Counted from the stretch's first letter, positions 25,936-34,874 are shown. The stretch: 64,000 nucleotides of DNA from an uncultured Flavobacteriaceae bacterium (GCA_947500525.1 CANMSH010000008.1:62001-126000), one strand, 5' to 3'. Notes: generated by a model not told the origin, from the letters alone. Numbers and translations: made by a program.

Positions 25936-26643
25936 TTAGCGAATCACGGTCATGTCGAAAAAAACATCTTCGACTGGCCATTCATCATTCCCGATTTTGA
26001 CCAAAGCAATCTTTTCTAATGTATCAAATCCTTCAACAATTTCACCGAAAACAGTGTGTTCACCATCGATATGATGACTACCGTTTTTATCTTGAACAAA
26101 ATAGAACTCAAAAGGTGTTGATACTTTTTTTGGATTATCCTCCCAATCTCTAGCAGCGGCGATGGCACCGTATTTATGTTTTCTATGGGCTCTAAATTCA
26201 GATGGAATAGTATATGTCTCATATTTTTTTCTCAGTTTCCTTGTTTTAGGATTTTCGGAATTACCGCCTTGTACCACGAAATCCTGCACAATTCTATGCA
26301 CACAGGTAGTGCTAAAATAACCGGTTTTCGTTAAGAAAATGAAACTAGCTCGATGCAAAGGAGTATCACGATATAGCTTTATTTTCATATTGCCTAATCG
26401 CGTTTCAATTAATACCATGGTCTCCTGGTTTTCTTTTCCATAAAGAGTTAAAAATTCTATGGTATTTTTTCTGTTTATCGTATCAACATCTTTCATGAGA
26501 TTCGACGTCTTTTTCACACTCGATTTAGCAGGTGCGTCAATTTGCTCAATTTTCTCTTCAACGTTTGAAACGGAAGGTGTTTTTTTTTTCTCACAAGCTA
26601 AAAAGATAGGGAATATGATAAACAAATAAACTAGAGCGCGCAT
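25936..26643 (-). CDS. Cyclophilin-type peptidyl-prolyl isomerase, lipoprotein
   Basis: A 235-residue exported isomerase. The N-terminus has a lipobox (PIFLACEKKK), so it should be lipid-anchored. A short linker is followed by a cyclophilin domain from about 75: GNMKIKLYRDTPLHRASF, CVHRIVQDFVVQGG, and GEHTVFGEIVEGFDTLEKIA. It would help fold proteins in the envelope. A TATATTTG -7 box lies on the minus strand at 26661-26668, about 20 bases before the ATG. Confidence 0.92.
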   Translation of the reverse strand: MRALVYLFIIFPIFLACEKKKTPSVSNVEEKIEQIDAPAKSSVKKTSNLMKDVDTINRKNTIEFLTLYGKENQETMVLIETRLGNMKIKLYRDTPLHRASFIFLTKTGYFSTTCVHRIVQDFVVQGGNSENPKTRKLRKKYETYTIPSEFRAHRKHKYGAIAAARDWEDNPKKVSTPFEFYFVQDKNGSHHIDGEHTVFGEIVEGFDTLEKIALVKIGNDEWPVEDVFFDMTVIR

Positions 26644-26660
26644 ATGACTAATATATGCTA

Positions 26661-26699
26661 CAAATATAAACGTATTCCATCTAAAAGGTCGTATTTTTG
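26661..26699. promoter_or_regulatory. Divergent pair of -7 boxes
   Basis: TATATTTG on the minus strand (26661-26668) faces the cyclophilin gene and TATTTTTG on the plus strand (26692-26699) faces the lipoprotein gene. Both fit the Bacteroidota TAnnTTTG element. The plus box supports the ATG at 26723 rather than the upstream GTG at 26714 as the start. Confidence 0.55.
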
Positions 26700-26722
26700 A
26701 ATGTTTTTAAAATGTGTTTTTG

Positions 26723-27931
26723 ATGAACAAATTTTTGATTTTAGTTTGTGTTTTGATGCTGTTTTTAGGCTGTGTGAAGAACAAAGAAATAGATCCAACT
26801 GTACAAATTATAACTGCCCCAACAGAAGGGAATAGTGCGCAGCCTTTTCTTTTTTCAAACGAAAGAACCCTAATGTCATGGATAGAAAATGAAAAAGACT
26901 CTCTCTACACATTGAAATATGCCGAATTTTTGAATGAAAAGTGGGATTCTGCAAGAACGATAGTAACAGGTACAAATTGGTTTGTAAATTGGGCTGATTT
27001 TCCTGCGATTGCTGAAAATAATAGCTTGCTCTTAACTCATTTTTTACAAATGTCAGCCGAAGGAACTTATACCTATGATATTAGAATGAAATTGTCAGCA
27101 GGAACAAGAAATTCTTGGAGAGATGATTTTCTATTACATGATGATAAAACCAAGTCTGAACATGGATTTGTAACAATGCTTCCTTATCGGGAGACTTCTT
27201 TTTTTGCAACTTGGTTAGATGGCCGAAATACTGTTGGAGGAGAGAAACATGGTGCAAATGGAGCTATGACATTAAGAGCCGCTGAAGTAACATCGAATGG
27301 TATAGTAATTGATGAATTAGAATTAGATGCCAAAACATGTGATTGTTGTCAAACGGGAGCCGCAATAACGAAGAACGGACCTGTAGTGGTTTATCGTGAT
27401 AGATCAGATGATGAAATTAGAGATATTTATATAACACGTAAAGTTGATAGTATATGGTCTAAACCGAAGCCTGTTTTTAGCGATAATTGGAAAATAGCAG
27501 GATGCCCAGTAAACGGGCCTCGTGTCGACGCAATAGACAATATTTTGGGTGTAATTTGGTATACAGGAGCAAATGAAGTTCCTCGTGTGAAACTGGCCTT
27601 CTCTAAAAACTCAGGAGTTACGTTTAACGAACCAATAGTTATCGATGAAGTGTTGACGATTGGAAGAGTTGATGTTGCCTTAATCGACAAGAACAACGCC
27701 ATTGTAAGCTGGATAACCTCTCAAGATTTTAAAACCGTATTAAAAGCAATGAAAGTGAATTTAGAGGGTGAGAAAGGTAAAGAAATAGTAGTGAGTGAAA
27801 TGAACCCTTCAAGAGCGAGCGGTTTTCCACAATTAGAGATTGTAAACAATAGTGCTTTGTTTGCTTGGACAACAATTTTGAACGATCGAAGTACAATCAC
27901 TACCGCCACTATTTCGTTAACAGATTTTTAA
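26723..27931 (+). CDS. Sialidase-like beta-propeller lipoprotein
   Basis: A 402-residue lipoprotein (lipobox LFLGC, then VKNKE). The rest looks like a beta-propeller of the BNR/sialidase fold: strands repeat every ~50 residues and one Asp-box-like turn is visible (SKNSGVTFNEP). A conserved-looking Cys cluster occurs as TCDCCQTGAAIT with a later GCPVNGPRVD, seen in a family usually labelled exo-alpha-sialidase. Catalytic sialidase residues are not evident to me, so enzymatic activity is doubtful. The Cys motif could bind metal; that is inference. Confidence 0.65.
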   Translation: MNKFLILVCVLMLFLGCVKNKEIDPTVQIITAPTEGNSAQPFLFSNERTLMSWIENEKDSLYTLKYAEFLNEKWDSARTIVTGTNWFVNWADFPAIAENNSLLLTHFLQMSAEGTYTYDIRMKLSAGTRNSWRDDFLLHDDKTKSEHGFVTMLPYRETSFFATWLDGRNTVGGEKHGANGAMTLRAAEVTSNGIVIDELELDAKTCDCCQTGAAITKNGPVVVYRDRSDDEIRDIYITRKVDSIWSKPKPVFSDNWKIAGCPVNGPRVDAIDNILGVIWYTGANEVPRVKLAFSKNSGVTFNEPIVIDEVLTIGRVDVALIDKNNAIVSWITSQDFKTVLKAMKVNLEGEKGKEIVVSEMNPSRASGFPQLEIVNNSALFAWTTILNDRSTITTATISLTDF

Positions 27932-27982
27932 TAGAGTTTAGAAAATTGAACAAATTATAATTCGTAAATTGCCACATAATTT

Positions 27983-28513
27983 ATGGTAGAAGAACAAGTT
28001 ATTTTAGTGAATGATAAGGATGAGCAAATTGGACTCATGCCGAAATTAGAAGCACATGAAAAGGCAGTATTACATCGTGCCTTTTCTGTATTTGTTTTAA
28101 ATAAAAAAGGAGAATTGATGTTGCAGCAAAGAGCCGCACATAAATACCATTCTCCAATGTTATGGACGAATACTTGTTGCAGTCATCAACGTGATGGCGA
28201 ATCTAATTTAGAAGCTGGTAGAAGACGTTTATTTGAAGAAATGGGTTTTGAATGTGACCTAAAAGAAGTATTTTCATTTATTTATAAAGCGCCTTTCGAT
28301 AATGGTTTGACCGAACATGAATTAGATCACGTCATGGTAGGTGAATATAACCAAGAGCCACGAATAAACAAAGAAGAGGTCAACGCCTATAAATGGATGA
28401 CTTTAGAAGCTGTTAAAGATGATATTGAGTTACATCCTGAAGTTTATACGGAGTGGTTTAAGATTATATTTGATCAATTTTACAATCACCTTCAAAAAGC
28501 AACGGTATCATGA
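27983..28513 (+). CDS. idi: Isopentenyl-diphosphate delta-isomerase, type I
   Basis: Interconverts IPP and DMAPP, the isoprenoid building blocks. 176 residues, typical of type I. Seen: the Nudix-like fold with TNTCCSHQRDGE (catalytic-type Cys65/Cys66), the box EAGRRRLFEEMGFE (77-90) and EHELDHVMVG (111-120) holding the acidic metal ligand. It overlaps queD by 4 bases. The pairing with queD is positional and has no obvious pathway link. Confidence 0.95.
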   Translation: MVEEQVILVNDKDEQIGLMPKLEAHEKAVLHRAFSVFVLNKKGELMLQQRAAHKYHSPMLWTNTCCSHQRDGESNLEAGRRRLFEEMGFECDLKEVFSFIYKAPFDNGLTEHELDHVMVGEYNQEPRINKEEVNAYKWMTLEAVKDDIELHPEVYTEWFKIIFDQFYNHLQKATVS

Positions 28514-28920
28514 TTACAGTGAGTAGAAAAGCACATTTTAATGCAGCACATCGATTGTATAGGAAAGATTGGTCTGATCAGAAGAACGCTGAGGTATTTG
28601 GTAAATGTAGCAATCCTAATTTTCACGGTCACAATTATGAATTAATAGTATCTGTTACTGGAAATATCGACGTAGAAACTGGGTTTGTAATTGATATGAA
28701 AGTACTTAAAGATTTGATTAAGAATAAAATTGAAAATGCACTAGATCATAAGAATTTAAATATTGAAGTTGCCGAATTCAAAAATTTAAATCCAACCGCT
28801 GAGAATATAGCCGTAGTAATTTGGAATAAACTGAGACCTCATATTGATGCTTCCCAAAAGCTTGAGGTAGTTTTGTATGAAACACCGCGAAATTTTGTGA
28901 GTTATAGTGGTGTGCACTAG
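28510..28920 (+). CDS. queD: 6-carboxytetrahydropterin synthase (PTPS family)
   Basis: A 136-residue member of the 6-pyruvoyltetrahydropterin synthase family; in bacteria most make the preQ0 precursor 6-carboxytetrahydropterin for queuosine. Seen: zinc ligands His14 (FNAAHRL), His39 and His41 (NFHGHNY), the Cys33 position in GKCSNPN, DHKNLN and the Glu of YETPRNF. Start overlaps the idi stop. Other family activities (pterin synthesis) cannot be ruled out by sequence. Confidence 0.88.
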   Translation: MITVSRKAHFNAAHRLYRKDWSDQKNAEVFGKCSNPNFHGHNYELIVSVTGNIDVETGFVIDMKVLKDLIKNKIENALDHKNLNIEVAEFKNLNPTAENIAVVIWNKLRPHIDASQKLEVVLYETPRNFVSYSGVH

Positions 28921-29408
28921 TATTCTGGTCTTTTCTTATTCTTAGAAATAGACATTACCAAACTTTGAGATTTTACAGGAGCGTTTCGCAATTCTGAATT
29001 ACGGTTTTCCGACAGTACAATCGCATTAAGAAGTAATTTTTGAATTTCAATTTCTGGAAATAACATATAATCGGTTACCGAAATATGTCGTATTAATTTT
29101 CCTTGTCCTAATAATTTAATTTGTGAACTAGACAGCTCTGAACCTCGGTTAAATCCAAAATTTACATGATTTTTATACACAGAAAGATGACAAAAAGCAT
29201 CTTTTAGTTTATTCGATTTTGAATAGCCAATGGCAACAGCGTTATAGTTATCCCAAATCAATTCATTACAATCAGGAGCATTTACTATTATAAAGTTTCT
29301 TAACTTTAAGGTTAATTCTTGAACATTTAAAGAGTAAGGTGAAAGGAAGTTCAATAAATCTGGATGCGCCTTCATAGTTGATAAATGTTTGATATCAAAA
29401 GTAAGCAT
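28917..29408 (-). CDS. DUF1801 family protein
   Basis: A 163-residue protein resembling the DUF1801 (YdhG-like) fold, of unknown biochemical role. Seen: NCNELIWDNYNAVAIGYS-type core with IWDNYNAVAIGY, CHLSVYKNHVNFGFNRGSEL, and a C-terminal helix LLNAIVLSEN. It is convergent with queD and their stops overlap by 4 bases, leaving no space for a terminator. Confidence 0.75.
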   Translation of the reverse strand: MLTFDIKHLSTMKAHPDLLNFLSPYSLNVQELTLKLRNFIIVNAPDCNELIWDNYNAVAIGYSKSNKLKDAFCHLSVYKNHVNFGFNRGSELSSSQIKLLGQGKLIRHISVTDYMLFPEIEIQKLLLNAIVLSENRNSELRNAPVKSQSLVMSISKNKKRPEY

Positions 29409-29463
29409 ATTTTAGAATCACTAATAAAATGATGATATTTGTTTAACCTTACAAGATTTAAAT

Positions 29464-29922
29464 ATGAGCTTAAAAATAGGAGATAGAGTACCTTCATTTA
29501 CCTTAAAAGATCAAAATGGCAACGATTTTAGTATAACAGACCATATCGGAAAAAAAGCGCTGGTTATTTTCTTTTACCCCAAAGATTTTACCCCAGGATG
29601 TACGAAAGAAGTATGTAGTTTTCGAGATCAATATGAAGATTTTACAGATTTAGGTGCCGAGGTTATTGGCATTAGTGGAGATGGGAAAAGTTCGCACGAA
29701 AAATTTGCCAAAAAATATAATTTACCCTTTACCTTACTATCAGATATAAACAAAGAAGTACGTGCTCTGTTTGGAGTGAAAGCTTCTTTATTAGGTTTGC
29801 TCCCAGGAAGAGTGACCTATGTTGTTGATAAACATGGCATCGTACAATTGATTTTTGAAAATCAGTTTGGGGCTGAGAAACATATAACCGAATCATTAGC
29901 TATTTTAAAAGAACAGAAATAA
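29464..29922 (+). CDS. bcp: Peroxiredoxin, Bcp type
   Basis: A 152-residue thioredoxin-fold peroxidase reducing H2O2 and organic peroxides. Seen: PKDFTPGCTKEVCSFRDQY with peroxidatic Cys46 and resolving Cys51, the atypical 2-Cys Bcp spacing, and the later FALLSD-like block PFTLLSDINKEVRALFGV. It overlaps the next gene by one base. An OxyR-type regulator is encoded 3 kb away. Confidence 0.93.
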   Translation: MSLKIGDRVPSFTLKDQNGNDFSITDHIGKKALVIFFYPKDFTPGCTKEVCSFRDQYEDFTDLGAEVIGISGDGKSSHEKFAKKYNLPFTLLSDINKEVRALFGVKASLLGLLPGRVTYVVDKHGIVQLIFENQFGAEKHITESLAILKEQK

Positions 29923-30956
29923 TGAGTTTAAATTACCCTATAAAGTTTCATCCAATCCTTAAAGAAAAGATTTGGGGAGGAGAGAAGTTGATCAATGTGT
30001 TGAACAAAAAATCGAGTAGAAAAAATATTGGAGAGAGTTGGGAGGTGTCTGATATTAAAGGAGATATGTCTATTGTGGCAAATGGTAAATTGAAAGGATT
30101 TTCTTTACAAGATTTAATGGTGAGTTATCGAGGTGATTTACTTGGAAAGAAAGTATTCGGAAAATTCAGTTATAATTTCCCGTTATTGATCAAATATATC
30201 GATGCCAAAGAAGCATTAAGTATCCAATTGCATCCACATGATAAATTGGCTAAAGAACGACATAATTCTTTTGGAAAAACCGAAATGTGGTATGTAATGC
30301 AAGCGGACAAAGGTGGAGACCTTATTGTTGGATTCAAAAAAGATAGCGATAAACAAACATATTTACATCATCTTGATAACAAATCGTTACTCAAAATTTT
30401 AAATGTTGATAAGGTTAAAAAGGGTGACGTTTATTTTATTCCTACCGGTAGAGTTCATGCTATAGGAGCGGGCGTAATGCTTGCCGAAATACAGCAAACT
30501 AGCGATATTACCTATAGAGTATATGATTGGGATCGTCAAGATAAATATGGGAATTATAGAGATTTGCACACAGATGAAGCACTTGATGCAATTGACTACA
30601 AAGCCTTAGATGATTATAAAACAACCTATAAGAAGGAAAACAACAAAACCACAGAGGTTGTTGATTGTAAATACTTTACAACTAATTTTCTCCCCATCCT
30701 TGCAAAGAAAGTAAAAATCGATCATTCTGATAAAGATTCCTTTGTAATCTATATGTGTGTGCATGGAAGTGTTCGATTTGATTGCAATGGCGAAAAAACT
30801 ATTGTGGATAAAGGTGAAACGGTATTAATTCCAGCATCATTAAAAAAATTCAGTATTTATTCCAGGAATAAAGCAGAGTTGTTGGAAGTTTATATAAACC
30901 ACGAATCTCCAATTCTCAAAGATCCAATATTCGAGAAAAAACGAGCCAAGAGATAA
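29922..30956 (+). CDS. manA: Mannose-6-phosphate isomerase, class I
   Basis: A 344-residue cupin-type enzyme that interconverts mannose-6-phosphate and fructose-6-phosphate. Seen: zinc-site residues in IQLHPHDKLAK (101-111) and KTEMWYV (Glu121), then GRVHAIGAGVMLAEIQQTSD and YRVYDWDR. The C-terminal cupin half is reduced, as in the short bacterial form. It follows bcp by overlap and precedes a HAD phosphatase by 8 bases, suggesting one operon. Confidence 0.93.
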   Translation: MSLNYPIKFHPILKEKIWGGEKLINVLNKKSSRKNIGESWEVSDIKGDMSIVANGKLKGFSLQDLMVSYRGDLLGKKVFGKFSYNFPLLIKYIDAKEALSIQLHPHDKLAKERHNSFGKTEMWYVMQADKGGDLIVGFKKDSDKQTYLHHLDNKSLLKILNVDKVKKGDVYFIPTGRVHAIGAGVMLAEIQQTSDITYRVYDWDRQDKYGNYRDLHTDEALDAIDYKALDDYKTTYKKENNKTTEVVDCKYFTTNFLPILAKKVKIDHSDKDSFVIYMCVHGSVRFDCNGEKTIVDKGETVLIPASLKKFSIYSRNKAELLEVYINHESPILKDPIFEKKRAKR

Positions 30957-30964
30957 TAGAAAAT

Positions 30965-31660
30965 ATGACCTCTAACTATAAAGATATCCGGGTTATAGCA
31001 TTTGATGCCGATGATACTTTGTGGGTTAATGAAACCTATTTTAGAGAGGCAGAAGAAAAATTTGCAGAATTGTTAACAGGCTTTGAAACCAAGAATAAGA
31101 TAGATCAAGAGCTTTTCAAGACTGAAATGAAGAATCTTGAAAGTTATGGATATGGGATTAAGGGTTTTGTATTGTCTATGATAGAGTGTGCATTAGAGCT
31201 TTCGAACTATCATATCGATCAGAAAGTTATCGAAGAGATTTTAGAAATTGGTAAGGAAATGCTCCACAAGCCAATTGAAATTTTAGATGGGGTAGAAGAA
31301 ACCTTGAAAACATTAGCTCCAAATTATAAGCTCATCCTAGCAACCAAAGGTGATTTATTAGATCAAGAGCGAAAATTAGAAAAATCTAATTTGGGTAGTT
31401 ACTTTCATCATATTGAAGTTTTAAGTGAGAAAAATCCTTCTAATTATAAAAAACTATTAAAACATCTCGATATACCGCCATCACAATTTTTAATGATTGG
31501 TAATTCTTTAAAATCAGATGTATTGCCATTAATAGAAATTGACGCTCAAGCAATTCATATACCCTTTCATACTACTTGGCAACATGAAATAGTCGATCAC
31601 AATGGTGAAGGGTATAAAACCATCACTAGATTGACAGATGTTATTGAATTGTTAGGTTAA
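30965..31660 (+). CDS. HAD superfamily hydrolase
   Basis: A 231-residue phosphatase-like enzyme. Seen: motif I FDADDTLW (13-20, nucleophile and acid Asp), an alpha-helical cap, motif II/III LILATKGDLLDQE with a Thr and later Lys, and motif IV MIGNSLKSDVLPLIEI. The substrate is unknown; position after manA hints at a sugar phosphate but is not proof. Confidence 0.88.
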   Translation: MTSNYKDIRVIAFDADDTLWVNETYFREAEEKFAELLTGFETKNKIDQELFKTEMKNLESYGYGIKGFVLSMIECALELSNYHIDQKVIEEILEIGKEMLHKPIEILDGVEETLKTLAPNYKLILATKGDLLDQERKLEKSNLGSYFHHIEVLSEKNPSNYKKLLKHLDIPPSQFLMIGNSLKSDVLPLIEIDAQAIHIPFHTTWQHEIVDHNGEGYKTITRLTDVIELLG

Positions 31661-31760
31661 TTGTGGTAATTCATGTTATAGAGAATTAAGTAATTTTTAA
31701 TATAATTTTAAATCTCTGTAAGCTTTATTAGTGTAAATTTGTCGAAAATAAAAATGAAGT

Positions 31761-32030
31761 ATGGCGAGTATAAAGAATTTAAAGAAAGACATTAATTATG
31801 TCTTGTCTGATATAATAGAGGAATGCTATGTTTGGCAAATTCTTCAGGAAGATGATAAAAAGTCGGCGAAAGCAGAGAAAATAATAGATGAAACTATTGA
31901 TACTTTTGATATGTTAATAGAAAAAGTCAATGCAAAAAATGTTGAGAACAAAAAATCTCACTTTAAAGCAATTGGTAAAGAATTGGAAGATAAGGCTAAT
32001 GGATTGTTAGCTAAAATTCAAAAATTGTAA
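31761..32030 (+). CDS. Small helical protein, unknown
   Basis: An 89-residue protein not recognised. It is highly charged and predicted all-helical, with no signal peptide or membrane segment (SDIIEECYVWQILQEDDKKS, FKAIGKELEDKANGLLAKIQ). A TAAATTTG -7-like box lies at 31734-31741, about 20 bases before the ATG, which supports real expression. Codon use looks like its neighbours. The gene stands alone between the HAD gene and another small protein. Confidence 0.7.
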   Translation: MASIKNLKKDINYVLSDIIEECYVWQILQEDDKKSAKAEKIIDETIDTFDMLIEKVNAKNVENKKSHFKAIGKELEDKANGLLAKIQKL

Positions 32031-32047
32031 ATTTATATTTTGGGAAT

Positions 32048-32075
32048 AATTTTAACATTAATGTATGTTAAAATT
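32048..32075. promoter_or_regulatory. Perfect 11-bp inverted repeat before small gene
   Basis: AATTTTAACAT, spacer TAATGT, ATGTTAAAATT. It lies 18 bases after one small gene and 65 bases before the next. No T tract follows, so it looks more like an operator than a terminator. The protein that binds it is unknown. Confidence 0.45.
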
Positions 32076-32140
32076 TGTAATTTCGAGAAATAGTTTACGT
32101 TCTTATTATAACAATTTGAATTTTAATACCTACAATACGC

Positions 32141-32338
32141 ATGGCTAGAGCAATGTTTGAATACACTAAAACTGTATTAAAAAAGGTCAGTTTTAATGTA
32201 GATTTATTCTGTAAAGAATTAGATAAAGCCTTTTCTAGATTGTTACCCTATGAAATAGCGGAACTTAGAATTTGGCTGGAAGAATTTACAGCAAATAAAC
32301 CTGAATTAACAGTTTGTATTGCTAATTATAGGCAATAA
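32141..32338 (+). CDS. Small protein, unknown
   Basis: A 65-residue protein not recognised. It reads as a soluble helical protein (VLKKVSFNVDLFCKELDKAF, then LPYEIAELRIWLEEF). The gene is bounded by the inverted repeat at 32048-32075 upstream and a strong terminator 4 bases after its stop. That supports a genuine short transcription unit. No signal peptide or membrane segment. Confidence 0.7.
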   Translation: MARAMFEYTKTVLKKVSFNVDLFCKELDKAFSRLLPYEIAELRIWLEEFTANKPELTVCIANYRQ

Positions 32339-32341
32339 AAT

Positions 32342-32380
32342 AAAAGAGGAACTTTAAAAAAAGTTCCTCTTTTATTTTTT
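32342..32380. terminator. Bidirectional terminator
   Basis: AAAAGAGGAACTTT and AAAGTTCCTCTTTT form a long perfect stem with T-rich tails on both strands. It separates the small gene ending at 32338 from the convergent regulator gene and overlaps the stop of the latter. Confidence 0.9.
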
Positions 32381-33310
32381 AAGAGGGCTGATAATACGCA
32401 CATCACTAAATGAAATAACTCCTCTAATAACACCATCAATAGTGCTTTTTAGGGCATCTACTAATTGCATTTTTAGTTGAGACTTATGATAGACCAAAGC
32501 TACTTCTCGAGCGGGTGCTGGGTTTTCAAATTCTTTCAGATATTTTTTGTCTTCTTCTTTTAAATCTAAGGTGTTTAAATAAGGTAATAAGGTCATACCC
32601 ATTCCTTCTTTTGATAGTTTAAGCAATGTACTAAAACTACCACTTTCTAATTTAAATGACTCGGTGGTAGTCGTTTCAAAACTGCGGCAAATATTGATAA
32701 CACTATCTTTAAAACAGTGTCCATCTTCTAATAATAAAATATCATCGATATTTAAATCATCAACTGTAATACGATTTTTAGAGAATAATCGATGACTTTC
32801 ACTCATAAAACCAACAAAAGGTTCATAATACAAAACACGTTCATTAATGTTGTCATCTTCTAAAGGCGTACTAGCTATGGCAGCATCTAAATGTCCGTCT
32901 TTCAATTTTTTTAACAATTCATTTGTATTTAGTTCTTCAATTTTTAAATTGACTTTCGGATATTTTTTAATAAAATTATTTAAAAATAGAGGTAATAAAG
33001 TAGGTGTTATGGTAGGAATGATACCCAATTTGAATTCACCACCAACATAACCTTTTTGCTGATCAACGATATCATGTATTCTATTGCTTTCATCTAAAAT
33101 CACCTTGGCTTGAGCGATTATTTTATGACCAACTGGTGTGAGTTCAATAGGCTTTTTCTTTCTATTAAAAATAAGTACGTCTAGCTCTTCTTCCAATTTT
33201 TGTATTTGCATACTCAAGGTGGGTTGGGTAACAAAACAATTTTCAGAAGCAAGTGTGAAATTCTGATATTCTGCTACAGCTAAGACATATTTTAATTGGG
33301 TGATTGTCAT
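32372..33310 (-). CDS. oxyR: LysR-type peroxide regulator, OxyR-like
   Basis: A 312-residue LysR-type regulator. The N-terminal winged helix is TLASENCFVTQPTLSMQIQK (19-38), typical of OxyR. The effector domain has Cys199 and Cys208 (DGHCFKDSVINIC), the same numbers and spacing as the redox disulfide of E. coli OxyR. It should sense H2O2 by disulfide formation and activate defence genes such as peroxidases. The promoter region upstream (33311-33385) is shared with no divergent gene. Confidence 0.92.
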   Translation of the reverse strand: MTITQLKYVLAVAEYQNFTLASENCFVTQPTLSMQIQKLEEELDVLIFNRKKKPIELTPVGHKIIAQAKVILDESNRIHDIVDQQKGYVGGEFKLGIIPTITPTLLPLFLNNFIKKYPKVNLKIEELNTNELLKKLKDGHLDAAIASTPLEDDNINERVLYYEPFVGFMSESHRLFSKNRITVDDLNIDDILLLEDGHCFKDSVINICRSFETTTTESFKLESGSFSTLLKLSKEGMGMTLLPYLNTLDLKEEDKKYLKEFENPAPAREVALVYHKSQLKMQLVDALKSTIDGVIRGVISFSDVRIISPLKK

Positions 33311-33385
33311 TTAATATAAATTTTGATGATAAAATTATGAAATTCATCAATTATATCTATGCAATGACTTTAGATTTTTTCAGAT

Positions 33386-34198
33386 TTAATAAAAATCAAA
33401 AAAATTGCGCTTTTTGTTGAGTTCTTCTTCCTGCTTTGCGTACTCTTCAACAGGAATAACTTTTAATAAAGAAGGATGCTGTTCGATGGCAAACTGTAAT
33501 TGTTCTACAATCTTTTCAACTGAATCATTTTCATAATCAATTTCTAAGGGTTCTTTTATGACCATAGATTGTAAGACATTTCTCTTTTTGAGCATTAATC
33601 CTTTTTTGTCGTAGGCTCTTCGAAATCCATCTATAACAATAGGTATAACCACAGGTTTGTTTCTTTTTATAATATGAGCTGTTCCTCTTCTAATTGGTTT
33701 GAACGGGGTGGTAGTACCTTGCGGAAATGTAATCACCCAGCCATCTTTTAATGCTTTACTAATACTACTCACGTCCGACATTTTTACCTGTCTATTAACA
33801 TCTTTACCTTCGCTTCTCCAAGTTCTTTCTATTGAAATAGATCCGGTGTAAGCAAATATTTTAGGAAGAATCCCAGACTTCATCGTTTCTAAAGCGGCTA
33901 CATAATATAAATTCAGTTTAGGTTGCCATAAATAACCAACATTCTTGATGTTATCATCGCGTCCGCTTAAAGCGGCATTGAAAACATGCATCATGGCCGC
34001 AACATCTGCAAAATAAGTTTGATGATTAGAAACGAATAGGACACCACTGTCGGGTAAATTCCTAATTATTTCTGAACCTTCAATATGTAATTTGTTAAAT
34101 CCCTGATAACGTTGATGAGATATAGCCCCAATGAATCGTATTAAAAACTTTTTAAGGAATAAAGCATTACCAAAAGGATCTTGCTTATATAATTTCAT
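33386..34198 (-). CDS. 1-acylglycerol-3-phosphate acyltransferase-like protein
   Basis: A 270-residue PlsC-type acyltransferase of phospholipid synthesis. Motif I is SNHQTYFAD (57-65) with catalytic His59 and Asp65. Motif II-like TGSISIERTW follows. Motif III reads FPQGTTTPF (158-166): the usual Glu of FPEGT is Gln here. That residue helps bind the glycerol phosphate, so substrate or activity may differ. The C-terminal part holds PVVIPIVIDGFRRAY. It is 49 bases from the Nudix gene on the same strand. Confidence 0.85.
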   Translation of the reverse strand: MKLYKQDPFGNALFLKKFLIRFIGAISHQRYQGFNKLHIEGSEIIRNLPDSGVLFVSNHQTYFADVAAMMHVFNAALSGRDDNIKNVGYLWQPKLNLYYVAALETMKSGILPKIFAYTGSISIERTWRSEGKDVNRQVKMSDVSSISKALKDGWVITFPQGTTTPFKPIRRGTAHIIKRNKPVVIPIVIDGFRRAYDKKGLMLKKRNVLQSMVIKEPLEIDYENDSVEKIVEQLQFAIEQHPSLLKVIPVEEYAKQEEELNKKRNFFDFY

Positions 34199-34247
34199 TT
34201 AAGTGATAAGTTGTTTAAACAAAAATACAAAAGATATAGCTTAAATA

Positions 34248-34874
34248 CTACTTTAAATAATCTTTAATCTCACTTAGAATCATAGCTGTTGCTCCCCAAA
34301 CGATGTAATCGTTTAGTTTAAAACAAGGTACATCAATACGTTCCATATATGAAGTACTCATATTTTTAACAATTACAGAATTGTCATCAAGAATATCTTC
34401 TAATTTTACTTCAATTAAGTTTGACACTTCATGATTAGCCACAAATTTAGGCCTATAGTCAATCGTACCTAGAAAAGGACTCACCCAGAAATTACTCGGA
34501 GGAATGTAGGTTTTTGTTAATTCTTTGCGAATGGAAACGTCTTTCATTAGAACAGCAGTCTCTTCATACGTTTCTCTTAAAGCCGTATATGCCAGATCGA
34601 TATCTTCTTGTTCAATTTTACCTCCAGGAAAACTTATTTGAGCGGAATGCGTACCATTATAACTAGCTCGTTGCGTTAATAAAAAATAAGTCTCGTTATG
34701 TTCATTTGGATAAAAAAGAGCTAATACAGCAGCTTGCTTTGCATCTGGTTTAACAATAGAGTCGATATTTAGTTCTTTGCGAATGGCTGGAGCCATTTTA
34801 AATTGAGATGTTATACCGCCCAGGGGTTTGTTTTGTAGCGTAGAAATATGTGTTAAAAATGAATTGAAATCCAT
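34248..34874 (-). CDS. Nudix hydrolase, CoA pyrophosphatase type
   Basis: A 208-residue Nudix enzyme. The CoA-specific signature is present: LLTQRASYNGTHSAQISFPG (65-84), leading straight into the Nudix box from GGK to RETYEET (84-106). It likely hydrolyses CoA or its derivatives to 4'-phosphopantetheine and 3',5'-ADP. It precedes the acyltransferase gene on the same strand, so they are probably one operon. Confidence 0.9.
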   Translation of the reverse strand: MDFNSFLTHISTLQNKPLGGITSQFKMAPAIRKELNIDSIVKPDAKQAAVLALFYPNEHNETYFLLTQRASYNGTHSAQISFPGGKIEQEDIDLAYTALRETYEETAVLMKDVSIRKELTKTYIPPSNFWVSPFLGTIDYRPKFVANHEVSNLIEVKLEDILDDNSVIVKNMSTSYMERIDVPCFKLNDYIVWGATAMILSEIKDYLK

